Shown here piece after piece: positions 33,471 to 43,900 of a stretch of 64,000 bases of DNA (positions are counted from its first letter, which is position 1; every line of letters starts with the position of its first letter). The stretch covers positions 1,240,001-1,304,000 of the forward strand of contig JARGXX010000002.1 in assembly GCA_030374765.1 (NCBI GenBank), written 5' to 3'. This DNA comes from Agarophyton chilense (taxonomy: Eukaryota; Rhodophyta; Florideophyceae; Gracilariales; Gracilariaceae). The translations under genes and the position numbers were made by a program. A model generated the notes under the pieces. It worked only from the letters and a program-made list of their open reading frames with translations. It was not told where the DNA came from and made no database searches.

Positions 33471-36263
33471 CTAGTTTTGCGAGAAATTAGGAACTTCAAA
33501 TATCCAGTGACCAGTTTTGGAGTTGTAATCAAGAAACGTCAAACCGTTTTTGTGGCAAAACGTCTTCAACTTTCTCGTATACCGTTCTTCTAGTGCTGTT
33601 TCTTCTGAAGATGATATCCCAATCTTTTTCTTGAACATATTTTCTAATGTTACTCGAGCCGCAGCATCCAACTGACCAGCGTCCCTTTCTGGATAGACGG
33701 CAAATTCGCCTTTCTGAATATCAATGGCAAGATCCAGATCTAAACCACGTACATCAACGGGCTCTATCCATTCGATTTTACCGTGACCATGTCTCCCCAC
33801 AGTAAAATCTTTGACCATCTGCAACTCTGTCATATCCCTTGCGGCCAATTCCGGAAGACTAGGTTTCATGTAGAAGCCTTCCTTTGACAAGAAAGGTAGG
33901 TACTTCTCAGGCATGTACTGCTCCTCCGAATCGAGACCTTGGTTCTTGCTCCATGTGGAAGGTCGAGGATGTGCCCACATGAAATCCTCGCTGTTAGAGA
34001 GGCGTCCAGTGTAGTTCTTCTCGTCGAGCTCTCCAGGACCTTCATCATTCGAAGAATTGTCGCGTTTCGGTTTCCTAAGAATGCTAACAGGCTTCCCGGA
34101 AGAGTTTAGTCGATGATTAAGAACATTGTCTTCTTCATCTGTTCTCACTCCATTGGTTTTCATGAACTGTAGCTCTTTCTTCTTGCCTGATCGGGGTGTA
34201 ACTGATTTTCGGGGTGTGTACATACTCGGTTGAGTAGGCTTACTATCATCATCGTACGAATACTCATTGCGATTTGGACTCGGTCCGTTCTCCCTGGAAA
34301 CTGGGGGCAGCGGCAACATTCTTGAAGATCGCATTGGTGTGGCGCCCTCCGAAAGAGAAGCTGATCTTCGCCTCGCTACGCTGAACTGCTTAGGGGTAAA
34401 GAGCGGCGTCAGTTTCAAGGATGCGGGAGTTGTGGGACCAGACTTGCTCCCCTCTGCGTCCGTTTCCTCCGAGCTTTTCTTTTCTCGAATCGGCGTACCA
34501 GAAATCTTAGGAGTGTATCCAGCTAGTTCGCCCATACGCGCAACTGAGCCTCTCGTCCTCGTCCGAAAAGGAGTTCGAGCAATCAGGCCTTGAGTCCTTG
34601 ACACGGAATCTCTACTGGACGTAACCTTCAACAAAGATGGAGATGGTAAAACTAAAATCGACGTGCTTCGCGCAGGTTTCGGCCTGTTACTTGTATTTTG
34701 TTTAGCTTGTTCTGCTAGTAGTCTTTGCTGTTCATCAACTTTCGTCTTGATCATCTGTAAATTATGAAGGACAGTACCGTAATTTGCGCCGACTGGAGCT
34801 ACAGTCGAACCGTGATGTTGGGTAATGGCACGATATGTCTCTGGAAGGGAGGGTTGGAATCCTTGGAATCCTGCGACTTGAGGCTGATTTGTTCCAATCG
34901 ACGGATTAGTGGTCGGCTGCTGTTGGGGTTGATTCAGACCAGAAGCGAAGTTGAACCCTCCGGAGGGTTGGCCGAAGAGACTGCCTGAGCTTCCTAACCC
35001 AATCCCCGTGTTGAGGGCCGCCTGATTTCCAGCGCTTGGATTGCCGAAAATGGATTGTTGTTGAGGCGCTCCAAACTGATTAGCTTGACTTCCGCCGAAT
35101 AGGCTACCGCTTTGCGATCCAGTGCCAAACGCGGAGCCGGTGTTTCCGAACAGGCCTGGGGCGCTTTGAGGTGCGCCAAACGCATTCGGCTGACTTGAAC
35201 TTCCAAACCCAGAAGGTTGACCAAAACCAGTACTGCCTTGCTGTGGATTACTCGTTCCAAATCCACCACCACCGCCGAACCCTGGATTGCTGAATCCAGA
35301 GGGCTGGGCCCCTAGGGAAGTCGGATTTTGCCCAAAGACATTACCCGACTGCGCTCCGAGTCCGCTAGCGCTTTGACCAAAGGCTGTACTTCCGCTACCA
35401 AACCCTAATCCTGCAGATGATCCAAATGGAGCATTGCTTCCAAACCCAGATGTGTTCCCAAAAGCACTCGCAGAGCCAAAAGCGGATTGGGAAGCACCAA
35501 AGGCAGTGCTCTGTGGCTGAGATCCAAACACGCCACCAGTGGTTTGATTGCTCTTGTTCCCAATGGCGTAGTCTTCCACACGAAGTTCTTCCACAGACTT
35601 CCCTCTGTACGGCTGCATCATGTTTATACTGTGATACTTAGATTGGGCACCGGAGGGTTCGTACTCGACTGTGAGCTGCCAATTAACGCCCTTCGAGCCC
35701 TGCTGGGGCTGAGAAGCAGCGCCAAAGGCAGAAGCGCTTTGAGCTCCAAAAAGAGAGCTACCACTAGTGTTGTTCGCAAAGAGGCCGCTTCCAGTGTTGC
35801 TTCCAAACGCACCGCCCGATCCGAACGCACCACCGGTGCTCCGCTGCCAAGCGGGCGGTTGAGATTGACCAAAGCCTGAGGCCGATGATCCGAAGCCCGT
35901 GTTCTGCTGGGAACCAAAGAGAGACGAACCGCCACCAAAGGCGGAAGAAGAACCGAAAGCAGGTTGCGACGCGCCGAAGGCAGAGGTGGAAGCAAAGGCG
36001 GAATTGCCGAAGGAGTTTGAGCCAAAAGAATTTCCGAAGGCTGGTGCGGACTGCGCGCCAAAAACTGAGCTGGATCCAAAGGCGGCCGAGGACCCAAAGC
36101 CGGAGGACTGCCCAAAGGAGCCGAAAGAGGACTGTGTCTGACCGAAGAGCGAGTTGGTCTGGGCACCGAACGCGCTACTAGCGCCGAAAGTCGGTGCAGA
36201 GGATCCGAAAGCCGAGCCGCCAAAGGGAGACGGCTGACCAAAGCCGCCGCCAAAGGCAGACAT
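33471..36263 (-). CDS. NUP98: Nucleoporin NUP98, stand-alone form
   Basis: An FG nucleoporin of the nuclear pore, controlling permeability and mRNA export. The 930-residue intronless product has FG/GLFG-type repeats at residues 1-190 and ~240-470, interrupted by a GLEBS motif (residues ~190-240; PYRGKSVEELRVEDYAIGNK) that binds the export factor Gle2/Rae1. A disordered Ser/Thr/Pro linker is followed by the nucleoporin autoproteolytic domain (~785-928; EGFYMKPSLPELAARDMTEL, FTVGRHGHGKIEWIEPVDV, GHWIFEVPNF). The protein ends NFSQN, only three residues after the expected F|S self-cleavage point, so the NUP96 part must be encoded elsewhere, unlike the NUP98-NUP96 precursor common in other eukaryotes. 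The position before the cleaved Phe is Asn where human has His. Confidence 0.93.
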   Translation of the reverse strand: MSAFGGGFGQPSPFGGSAFGSSAPTFGASSAFGAQTNSLFGQTQSSFGSFGQSSGFGSSAAFGSSSVFGAQSAPAFGNSFGSNSFGNSAFASTSAFGASQPAFGSSSAFGGGSSLFGSQQNTGFGSSASGFGQSQPPAWQRSTGGAFGSGGAFGSNTGSGLFANNTSGSSLFGAQSASAFGAASQPQQGSKGVNWQLTVEYEPSGAQSKYHSINMMQPYRGKSVEELRVEDYAIGNKSNQTTGGVFGSQPQSTAFGASQSAFGSASAFGNTSGFGSNAPFGSSAGLGFGSGSTAFGQSASGLGAQSGNVFGQNPTSLGAQPSGFSNPGFGGGGGFGTSNPQQGSTGFGQPSGFGSSSQPNAFGAPQSAPGLFGNTGSAFGTGSQSGSLFGGSQANQFGAPQQQSIFGNPSAGNQAALNTGIGLGSSGSLFGQPSGGFNFASGLNQPQQQPTTNPSIGTNQPQVAGFQGFQPSLPETYRAITQHHGSTVAPVGANYGTVLHNLQMIKTKVDEQQRLLAEQAKQNTSNRPKPARSTSILVLPSPSLLKVTSSRDSVSRTQGLIARTPFRTRTRGSVARMGELAGYTPKISGTPIREKKSSEETDAEGSKSGPTTPASLKLTPLFTPKQFSVARRRSASLSEGATPMRSSRMLPLPPVSRENGPSPNRNEYSYDDDSKPTQPSMYTPRKSVTPRSGKKKELQFMKTNGVRTDEEDNVLNHRLNSSGKPVSILRKPKRDNSSNDEGPGELDEKNYTGRLSNSEDFMWAHPRPSTWSKNQGLDSEEQYMPEKYLPFLSKEGFYMKPSLPELAARDMTELQMVKDFTVGRHGHGKIEWIEPVDVRGLDLDLAIDIQKGEFAVYPERDAGQLDAAARVTLENMFKKKIGISSSEETALEERYTRKLKTFCHKNGLTFLDYNSKTGHWIFEVPNFSQN

Positions 36264-37078
36264 CGCTGCAGTCGAAGAAGAAGAGGCTAAGCCGTTGGCG
36301 ATTTGAAGAAGAGGGGTTCGAGGAGTGGCACAGTAGTGAGCAGCGACGACCGCGGGCAGGTGGGGATGGAAGATTCCGCGCGGTAGGGGGTTAAGAATTG
36401 CTACCAGTTACGGCTCGAACTTTGGCGGGTAGTGAAACACACTGTGAGAGGAAGACTCTACCCGGACCTTTACTTCAAGCTCTTCTTTGCTTTCATTAAA
36501 TACTGGCTATTTCTACTGTAATGTTTGACACACACTACAGTTGTAACAGGAGCTGCCAACGGTACACGTGCAAGTTTGTGTAACATTTTTCCAGAAAGTA
36601 AAGGTATGCTCGGAATTGAAAAAGAGGGCAATTCGGCGAAAGATGTCTAAATTGTAAGCAGGGAGTGACACACAGACTGGAGGAGAGTGGGAGAATGCAT
36701 AGTTATGCAAAGGCCAGAGGGGCGGCGTCTGCAGCGGTTTGAACTTGAACGCTACTCGCGCGTTATTTCAAACGCAAATGTGCCGATTTTTTGGTAGCGA
36801 AGTGACGCTGGTGCACACAGTGTACGCGCCGACGCGCCCCGAACGCGTCTCACGAGCAACGACTCTCCCGCCGCGAAACGCAACGCGAAGCGAATTCGCA
36901 ACCGTGCCGCGCGTAATTGGCCAACCTCCATCGACGTCCGTGTGAGCGTCCGCGATTCACGACGCGCGGCGTGAAAGCTGCCGTCACACCTCCGTGCGGC
37001 TCCATTGCATTCTCCGCCTTCGCTTATCATACGCCCCCGGCCCCTTCTTAAACCCTCTCGTGCGCTTGCGCTTTCCCC
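36264..37078. promoter_or_regulatory. Divergent promoter interval, NUP98 / SET methyltransferase
   Basis: The 0.8 kb separates two head-to-head genes and is CpG-rich in the half nearest the SET gene (36820-37060). A pyrimidine-rich leader precedes the ATG at 37079. No individual site is assigned. Confidence 0.45.
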
Positions 37079-40000
37079 ATGTCTTCTCCCTCATATCACA
37101 TTGTTCTTGAGCGCTTAAGTGCCCAACTTGACCACCTGCATTCGCTTTTCATCTCTTCCGCACCTCTTTCCGCACATCTCACGCAACCACCCTTCCTCCG
37201 CGTTTCGTCTACCTCAACCTTACACTCCTCGCGGGCCAATCCGACTTTCTTCCTCGCATCAATGGCCTTTCGGTCAGAGGTCGACGATGTCGAAGCTCTC
37301 GACAGGTACCTTGAGGCTATCGTTGAACGCCGTTTCCCCACCGTCCCACGCCCTGCCGAGACCGCCGTTTCCCAACCACCCAAACCAACTTCTCGAAAGA
37401 GCAGGCCTACGACGAAATTGCATTCCTCTTCTGCCTCTTCTGACGCTCCTGCTACTAATAACTGCACCCCAAAGCGACCCAGGACTGCTTCAGTATCGGC
37501 CGAACGTTCTCGCCTTGAGCAGCGTACCCCCGCTCCAACGTCTTCATCCTCTCTCAGGAAAAAACATGACAAGCGCAGCCACAAGCAGAAGAGTCGCCAC
37601 CCTACCTCCCGTCCATCAAGCCCCATTGTTCTCAAACTACGTCTCAAGGCTCCAGAAGACGACAGCGACGATCCTGCTCCAAACTCTTCGCGTCCACCAT
37701 CTTCATATCGCTCAAATCGACGCACACTCAAATCGCAGTTATCTACAGATCATGTTCAGCACGACGTCAGTGATGTTCAAGCCGGTTCTTCCAATGATGC
37801 CAGCGTAAGAAAAAAGACCCACGATTCATTCAAGCGCAAGCGTCGACCTAAGACTTCATACCACCACGACGAAGAGCACAGCACACAAGAAAAATTCGCG
37901 ACGACTCAAGAGCCCAGTCGTGAGTCCACGCCACTCCGCTCGGATGCAAAAAGGAAAACCAAGTTTCGAAAGAAGAAGCAGCGCAAACGACTGCGACCCA
38001 CTACGTCGAACGGATCCCTTGCACAGAGCGATAGCGATTCCGAACATCCCCGCGAACATCGCTCAGAGCACTCAGATGAAAGTACAAGGAATCAGTCATT
38101 CCGAAAGCGAAGAAGGGTTCTGCCCGCAAAAGAAGAGTCAAGAAGAGAGGAGACTATATCAGGAGTTCGACGTGTTCCTGTTAAATTGCTTCGAAGTGAT
38201 TCCAGCCCTGCGTTGAGGGATGGAATGAATATTAAGAAAGGCGATAAGGATAAGGTCCCCGCTGCTTCCAAGTCGCGGCGCGATGAAGAAAATGAGGTTA
38301 AGCACGCCCCAGATCCTTTGACTTCTTTGCTTGCGTTTGCGCGCAATTCTGGGGCACTATCCACTGTTGAGAATATGAACAAGGGTGAAATAATCAAACA
38401 TAGGCAAAGCTTGGCGACCATTCCTGGTTGCCAAAAGTTCAAAAGCTTCAGCCTGTTTCGATACTGCAGGGCGCTGTGTCATCACCACAAGCAAGCACTT
38501 GAGTCCAAGAAGACGAGTTATGACGGTCATGCGTTGAAAGGAAAGGAATTAGATGCCTTGTCGTACGAAATCGATGAGGATATGTGGCGAGAATGGATTG
38601 TTGGAAAGGGCCATCAAAGTGGTTTATGTCCCCCCGGGCTTCCGAAGATGTCTGATGCAATACACTTTGTATGGAGATTGCTAGAAGTGACTGCCAGCTC
38701 TGAAGATGATATTGCAGAGTCTTTTATGGAAAGCTGGTACGGAGAAGGCTTGACTGTTGAACTGGCCAAGTTGTCTCTGAGCGCTATGCAGTTTTGGTAT
38801 AACTCAAAGCGCGATAAGGCTGAGAACGAAGAAAACCACAGTGAATTAATTGAGTGGATCATTCGACTTGTAATCAACATTGTCGTCTATGAGCTCAGTC
38901 CTTCGTCGTTTATATCCAAAGTGAAGAACCTGAAACCAACGAGCTTGTTTATCTCCATGCTTCATTCCTCCAGCGATGAAAGTACTTTTCTTTCTTTTGA
39001 GTCGCTGCTATCGTACTCAAAGGAATTCGTTTCGGCTTGCCCGAGCAACCTTGGAAAGGAATGCAAGAATGCAGTCTCTGAGCTCATGCAGGTCTTCATA
39101 TTGCGAAACGGGATTCCTTGGAACAATAACAGCCCACAGCGTGATGCCTGGCAACAAATTAGCGCAGAAAGTCAAAAGCTTCCGCAAATATTGTGTGAAC
39201 AAGAGTTTTTCTGGTCCAATCCGTTTACAATGTCATTGCAACAAGTGCGAAGAGAGCCGCTCGCTGCAGACTGCTGCTATGAAGTTGGGTTTCTTGTTAA
39301 CGTTGTTTCATCCCCCCTATTCATGCGCGAAGTTTTGCAAAATCAGTCTAAATGCCTGGTATTGCTTTGTGATGTTATGACCAAATCATTAGAAGTGATG
39401 GCCCGCGAACCTTTGATGGCGTTTCGAACTATTCTGAACAACGAAAAGAACTTTCCATCTGTTCCCACTGTGCTCGATTTCTTACAAACTCTCATGTCCT
39501 CCGCCGTAATGCAAAGAGAGCTCTTGGCGACTGATGTCAAGATCAAAGAACTGTTCCTCAGTTCCGTCAACCTGCTACTGATAAGGAGTGCGAGAATGGG
39601 GAGTACCATGAATTTTCAGCATAAGCTAGAATCACTTGCTAACCATGGTCTATTTGGTAGTCGTGAAATGGACTCCATCGTTGATGTTCCAGTCGCTTCA
39701 AGCGCAATCAGTCAGGAGAAAGCGATGACTCGCCAGCGTGTGGTAGCGTTTAACGCCTTTTTGTTAGCTTCAATGGGAAAGAGCCTTGAGGACGGTTCTC
39801 GTGATATGTCCCAAATGAATACTTTGAAAGCCTTCCTTCGAAGCAAGGCAGCAAACACGAGGAACCGAAAACGAACTTGGGAAGTCGTTCTGAGAATTCA
39901 AGGGGGTCTTGACGATCATTACTATGATCATGGTGTCAAGAAAAGCGTATTTTCTCCAGAAGATCGTAATCATTTCACAATGGTTGTGGAAGCCATTCGG

Positions 40001-43000
40001 AAACACTATCAAAAGAGTTCAACGGATTATTCGAAAACTCCCTCTTCGGTCGATGAGAAAAGCAGCTCAAGTATCGACGTCACATTGCCGAGGAGACGGG
40101 CTTCTTCTGTTTCATTTCCCCCGATTACTAACAATAACTTACTATGCCGGGCGGCCTCCCAACGTAAGGGTCATCTCAATTTAGATGATGACCCCCAACT
40201 TCTGCGATTGGCACAGAACATCATTAAGGAAGAAGCTCAACAAACGTTGGCACGATACGATCCAGAGTCCGAATTTGCGTGGAAGTGGGTTCGTCTACAG
40301 CGTAAGAACGCGTACATCGGCGGGGCTCGTGAACTTCTCGAGAAGAATGATCGTGCTCTAGGTCAGAAGTGTACTTGTCTTCCTGGTAATGCGAAAGAAA
40401 AGAAAGATGGTTCCGAGAATAGAGTCGCGTGCTCAAACGAATTGTGCGAGAATCGCCATTTACGGATCGAGTGCGTCCCTGGAGAATGTGGTGCAGGTTC
40501 GTACTGCCAAAATCAGCGCCTGCAGAGACTAGAGTACGCCAAGTTTAAGATGACTAGTTTTGAGCACAAAGGGGTTGGTCTTATGGCCGATGAGGATATT
40601 AGAGCGGGTGATCTTATTGGAGAATACCAAGGAGAGGTAATTTCAATGGAGACATTCAAAGAGAGAATGCGGGAATATCAAGGAGAACGTCATTTCTACT
40701 TTATGACGTTGACGAATAAGCTCGTGATAGATGCTAGTCGAAAGTCTCAGGCAACTAGATTCCTCAATCATTCATGTGATCCCAATGCAGAGACACAGAA
40801 ATGGAACGCTGGTGGAGAGCCGAGAGTTGGTATATACGCCGTGCGAGACATAAGCAAGGGTGAAGAAATCACCTTCGACTACGGGGCTCGATCAATCGAG
40901 AAAGGATCCGCGCCCTGTGTCTGTGGTTCTTCAAAATGTCGCGGAACGCTCACTTCCAAGCGAGAAGACCTCAATGTTAAGGCCTCATCTTCGAAAGGTC
41001 CCAAGGTTGAAGGCGTTGACCAAGAGAAGCCTCGGGATCTTCAAGAAAAGACCAACGCCGGCGAAGAAGAGCACGCCCAGGATGTTGAGAAAATCGTGCT
41101 AACAAAAATTGACCTTGCGAAGAAGGACCTTACACGCGCATCCGAACTTGGTTTAGTCGTCGCTGAAAAGGAAAAACGCCAAAAGAACAGAAGTGAAGCT
41201 CGATTGAGCCCAGGGGCAACGGAACGGCTGAAGACTTGGAAGGAAGCGATGAAAAAGCTAAAGCAACCGAAGTCTACTGCATCCCTCGCGGGACACGAAG
41301 TTGACTCGTCTGTTCGAATTCCCAGAAGGAATGCGTTTAACAGCACCAGTGGAGCAGATAACCAAACGTTCTCCAAAGCTCAGGATGACCTTCAAAAGCG
41401 ATCTGGGTTGCCTTCAGAATCCGATGCGACGTCCAAGATCCCCAGAAGCAGTTTGGTCTCGGTGCCACGAGTTCCGCGTCGTTCCTCGTTATTAACTGAC
41501 TTGCGACCAAGGGTTCCCCTTTCCAAACTACCAGGAAGTACAATTATAGCGCAGAAGGCCTCGCAGTCCTCTCTTGAAAAGAACATCGACTCGGAGAGAC
41601 CGCTTTCTAAAGCTGCGCTAATTGGCCGTGAGCAAGGGTTTCAACCATCGTCAACGAGGCACAAGCGGAAGCCTCTGAAACCCAAGGTCAAGAAGAGGGC
41701 AAAAACCCGAAAAGCTGATTCTGATAATGACTCTATGGGAGAATATTCTACTGCCTCAGAAGCAGAACCCGTTATGGACGAGGCACCTCTTTCACCAAGT
41801 CAACTTCCTGACGGGCAAGGAGCTCGCTCAGACGACGAATTTGTTCCGGAATCCCCACTGGATCAGTTGCATGTTCATCGAGAAGACAGCAAACCGGTTA
41901 ACCAGAACCGAAATGAACATGCTGATCAAGAAGGTTATAATAGGCGGAGAGGAGAAACACACATACCCGTGCCGCCCCAAAGGCCCACGGCATTGGAAGA
42001 TCCACGAGGTGGACAAGTGCACAGTATGCCTGAAAACCCTTCACGCTATTCCCAATTTCCCCGACCGGATCTGGAAAGGGGACATTATGTTGAAAGGGAA
42101 GGCGATCATAGGCGACATCCCCAGCGTGCAATCGGAATGCGCAGCTCAGAGTTTCCGCCCATGGAGCCACACGGACCTCATGCTGCTCGGGCTCGAATGA
42201 TGTCGAGGGACGCTCCTGGTAATCCTCCTCGCAGTTTTGGCAGGGAATCCGGCGAGATTCGTGGTAATCAAAGTGGATGGCAGAAAGACCGCCCTCACCG
42301 CGAAATGGAGTATCGTGAAAGGGACCTTCGCTTTTCTCAAGAGCCAATCCATAGAACTCCCCCCAAGTTCGCAAAAGAAAGAGACGCAGCGCGGGATTAT
42401 GGTCGCAATAGATATGAGCGGCCTAGGTTTTCGGATGGGGGTCGCAATGAACCCTTTCAGCGTCATGGGCGGTACAACCCGAGAGATCGAGGATATCCTT
42501 CTCATGGCTATGACGAGGGGCCTCGATTTCGCGAAAGGCAGCGATGGGCAAATGCAATCAGAGAAGAGCCCATTCGAGGGTGGGATGCTGGCAAAGGTCC
42601 CCATGACCTTCCTCAGCCGAGGCCTCCGCATGATATACCACCCTCCAAACGAGAGCCCCATAACCAGGAGCACCCTCTCCGATCTAGGCACAAGGAGCAT
42701 TTTCCAAGATTTGCACCACCGGATATTGGTGTTGGCGGAAGTCAGCCAGGACAGAAACCGGAACGTGGCGTGGATGTTTCGAATGCAAAGCGAATCGTTG
42801 CCAAGGCCCCGTTTATAGGAGAAAAGCACGCTCCAGAGGTGCAGATTGGGAAGCGGGACCAATCTCTGACGTCTCATGTTCAGGGAGAAAGAGGGACAAT
42901 GGCATGTCGTTTTTCGCACCCTTCCCTGAGAAGCGACGCTCTGTCTACGGCAATTGCAGACGGCAAGCCGAAAAAGGTGGCAGATGAAGCACTTGAATTG

Positions 43001-43900
43001 AAGCCACCCGCGTCGACTGAATCTGGGCTTGGTTCCAAAGTGGAGGCTAAAGCGTGTGCTGGATCAGAAGCAACGAACAAGAGCATTGACGCTGCTCCTA
43101 GAAAAGGAACAGAGAGCTCACCGCGGGAGCATCAATTGGTTGCACCGCGATCAAGTGCTGGCGGCTCATCGAAAGATGCATCGCAAGCTGTCTTGGAACA
43201 TTCAAAGTCATGTGGCGTTGAACAGGTGTCCGAGGCGGTCGGAGAAGCGGCCAAGCAGAATTCATCTCAGAAAAGGAATGATGAAGCAAAACGAAGCGCT
43301 GCAGCGTCACACGACGTCGGGGGTTCGGCAGAAACGAGAAAATGGGCGTCTGGAAGGGAAGAAATACGGCGCTCAAGGTTCCATGGTGATGAGCTGCGAT
43401 CGGGCGGCAACAAGAGGATTACAAGGGATGGGGACGCGTACGACAGGGCGGGGGCGAGCCAAGTAAAGAGACGGAAAGAAGAACATGATGGTCGCGCTTC
43501 CGGTATGACAGGGAAAACCGCGAGACCAAGTGTAGGAAGAGGGAGTCATGGAAGCAATGACGTATTTAGCAAGCAAACATTAAGGCATGGTGAAAGTCGT
43601 GAACATGAGGGACGCGACAGGTGGAAAAGGGTTGAAGGGCAGGAGGGGCATGGAGACAATGGGTTTCGGAGGAGGAACTCCGAAGGTCATAGAGAAGAGC
43701 GAAAGCGCGGTCGGTACAGAAGCCCTGGCAAACACCCTAAGAAAAAGAAAAAGTCGGGGCGGGATGGGCCGCGCCAAAGTGGGTTGGGTGAGAAGGGGAG
43801 AGAAGATGCGAAAAGAAGCCAGCCGATTGTGGGTGTGGTTAGAGGTTCCACGCATAAGGACCTGAGATCCTTACTGGGGAAAGGGCGGTCAACGGAGTAA
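37079..43900 (+). CDS. Histone lysine methyltransferase, AWS-SET-postSET (SETD2/ASH1/NSD class)
   Basis: A 2273-residue intronless frame for a nuclear H3K36-type methyltransferase. The N-terminal ~400 residues are basic and disordered with many Lys/Arg/Ser clusters. A helical region follows (~410-1000). Then come AWS (~1097-1150; CTCLPGN, CSNELCENRHLRIECVPGEC), SET (~1155-1275; GEYQGEV, FYFMTL, RFLNHSCDPNAETQKW at ~1227, GEEITFDYG) and post-SET (CVCGSSKCRGTL, ~1279-1290). The remaining ~1000 residues are disordered, rich in Arg/Pro/His/Asp, ending in a strongly basic tail. The catalytic Tyr and NHSC motifs are present. The order AWS-SET-postSET fits SETD2/Set2, ASH1 and NSD alike; no SRI, PWWP or PHD domain was seen. 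An alternative start is the ATG at 37262 (MAFRSEVDDVEAL). Confidence 0.9.
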   Translation: MSSPSYHIVLERLSAQLDHLHSLFISSAPLSAHLTQPPFLRVSSTSTLHSSRANPTFFLASMAFRSEVDDVEALDRYLEAIVERRFPTVPRPAETAVSQPPKPTSRKSRPTTKLHSSSASSDAPATNNCTPKRPRTASVSAERSRLEQRTPAPTSSSSLRKKHDKRSHKQKSRHPTSRPSSPIVLKLRLKAPEDDSDDPAPNSSRPPSSYRSNRRTLKSQLSTDHVQHDVSDVQAGSSNDASVRKKTHDSFKRKRRPKTSYHHDEEHSTQEKFATTQEPSRESTPLRSDAKRKTKFRKKKQRKRLRPTTSNGSLAQSDSDSEHPREHRSEHSDESTRNQSFRKRRRVLPAKEESRREETISGVRRVPVKLLRSDSSPALRDGMNIKKGDKDKVPAASKSRRDEENEVKHAPDPLTSLLAFARNSGALSTVENMNKGEIIKHRQSLATIPGCQKFKSFSLFRYCRALCHHHKQALESKKTSYDGHALKGKELDALSYEIDEDMWREWIVGKGHQSGLCPPGLPKMSDAIHFVWRLLEVTASSEDDIAESFMESWYGEGLTVELAKLSLSAMQFWYNSKRDKAENEENHSELIEWIIRLVINIVVYELSPSSFISKVKNLKPTSLFISMLHSSSDESTFLSFESLLSYSKEFVSACPSNLGKECKNAVSELMQVFILRNGIPWNNNSPQRDAWQQISAESQKLPQILCEQEFFWSNPFTMSLQQVRREPLAADCCYEVGFLVNVVSSPLFMREVLQNQSKCLVLLCDVMTKSLEVMAREPLMAFRTILNNEKNFPSVPTVLDFLQTLMSSAVMQRELLATDVKIKELFLSSVNLLLIRSARMGSTMNFQHKLESLANHGLFGSREMDSIVDVPVASSAISQEKAMTRQRVVAFNAFLLASMGKSLEDGSRDMSQMNTLKAFLRSKAANTRNRKRTWEVVLRIQGGLDDHYYDHGVKKSVFSPEDRNHFTMVVEAIRKHYQKSSTDYSKTPSSVDEKSSSSIDVTLPRRRASSVSFPPITNNNLLCRAASQRKGHLNLDDDPQLLRLAQNIIKEEAQQTLARYDPESEFAWKWVRLQRKNAYIGGARELLEKNDRALGQKCTCLPGNAKEKKDGSENRVACSNELCENRHLRIECVPGECGAGSYCQNQRLQRLEYAKFKMTSFEHKGVGLMADEDIRAGDLIGEYQGEVISMETFKERMREYQGERHFYFMTLTNKLVIDASRKSQATRFLNHSCDPNAETQKWNAGGEPRVGIYAVRDISKGEEITFDYGARSIEKGSAPCVCGSSKCRGTLTSKREDLNVKASSSKGPKVEGVDQEKPRDLQEKTNAGEEEHAQDVEKIVLTKIDLAKKDLTRASELGLVVAEKEKRQKNRSEARLSPGATERLKTWKEAMKKLKQPKSTASLAGHEVDSSVRIPRRNAFNSTSGADNQTFSKAQDDLQKRSGLPSESDATSKIPRSSLVSVPRVPRRSSLLTDLRPRVPLSKLPGSTIIAQKASQSSLEKNIDSERPLSKAALIGREQGFQPSSTRHKRKPLKPKVKKRAKTRKADSDNDSMGEYSTASEAEPVMDEAPLSPSQLPDGQGARSDDEFVPESPLDQLHVHREDSKPVNQNRNEHADQEGYNRRRGETHIPVPPQRPTALEDPRGGQVHSMPENPSRYSQFPRPDLERGHYVEREGDHRRHPQRAIGMRSSEFPPMEPHGPHAARARMMSRDAPGNPPRSFGRESGEIRGNQSGWQKDRPHREMEYRERDLRFSQEPIHRTPPKFAKERDAARDYGRNRYERPRFSDGGRNEPFQRHGRYNPRDRGYPSHGYDEGPRFRERQRWANAIREEPIRGWDAGKGPHDLPQPRPPHDIPPSKREPHNQEHPLRSRHKEHFPRFAPPDIGVGGSQPGQKPERGVDVSNAKRIVAKAPFIGEKHAPEVQIGKRDQSLTSHVQGERGTMACRFSHPSLRSDALSTAIADGKPKKVADEALELKPPASTESGLGSKVEAKACAGSEATNKSIDAAPRKGTESSPREHQLVAPRSSAGGSSKDASQAVLEHSKSCGVEQVSEAVGEAAKQNSSQKRNDEAKRSAAASHDVGGSAETRKWASGREEIRRSRFHGDELRSGGNKRITRDGDAYDRAGASQVKRRKEEHDGRASGMTGKTARPSVGRGSHGSNDVFSKQTLRHGESREHEGRDRWKRVEGQEGHGDNGFRRRNSEGHREERKRGRYRSPGKHPKKKKKSGRDGPRQSGLGEKGREDAKRSQPIVGVVRGSTHKDLRSLLGKGRSTE

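Noticed and set aside
42146-42919. A 257-codon minus-strand frame within the SET methyltransferase gene
   Set aside because: No recognisable domain; explained as the complement of the basic, Arg/Pro-rich coding tail.
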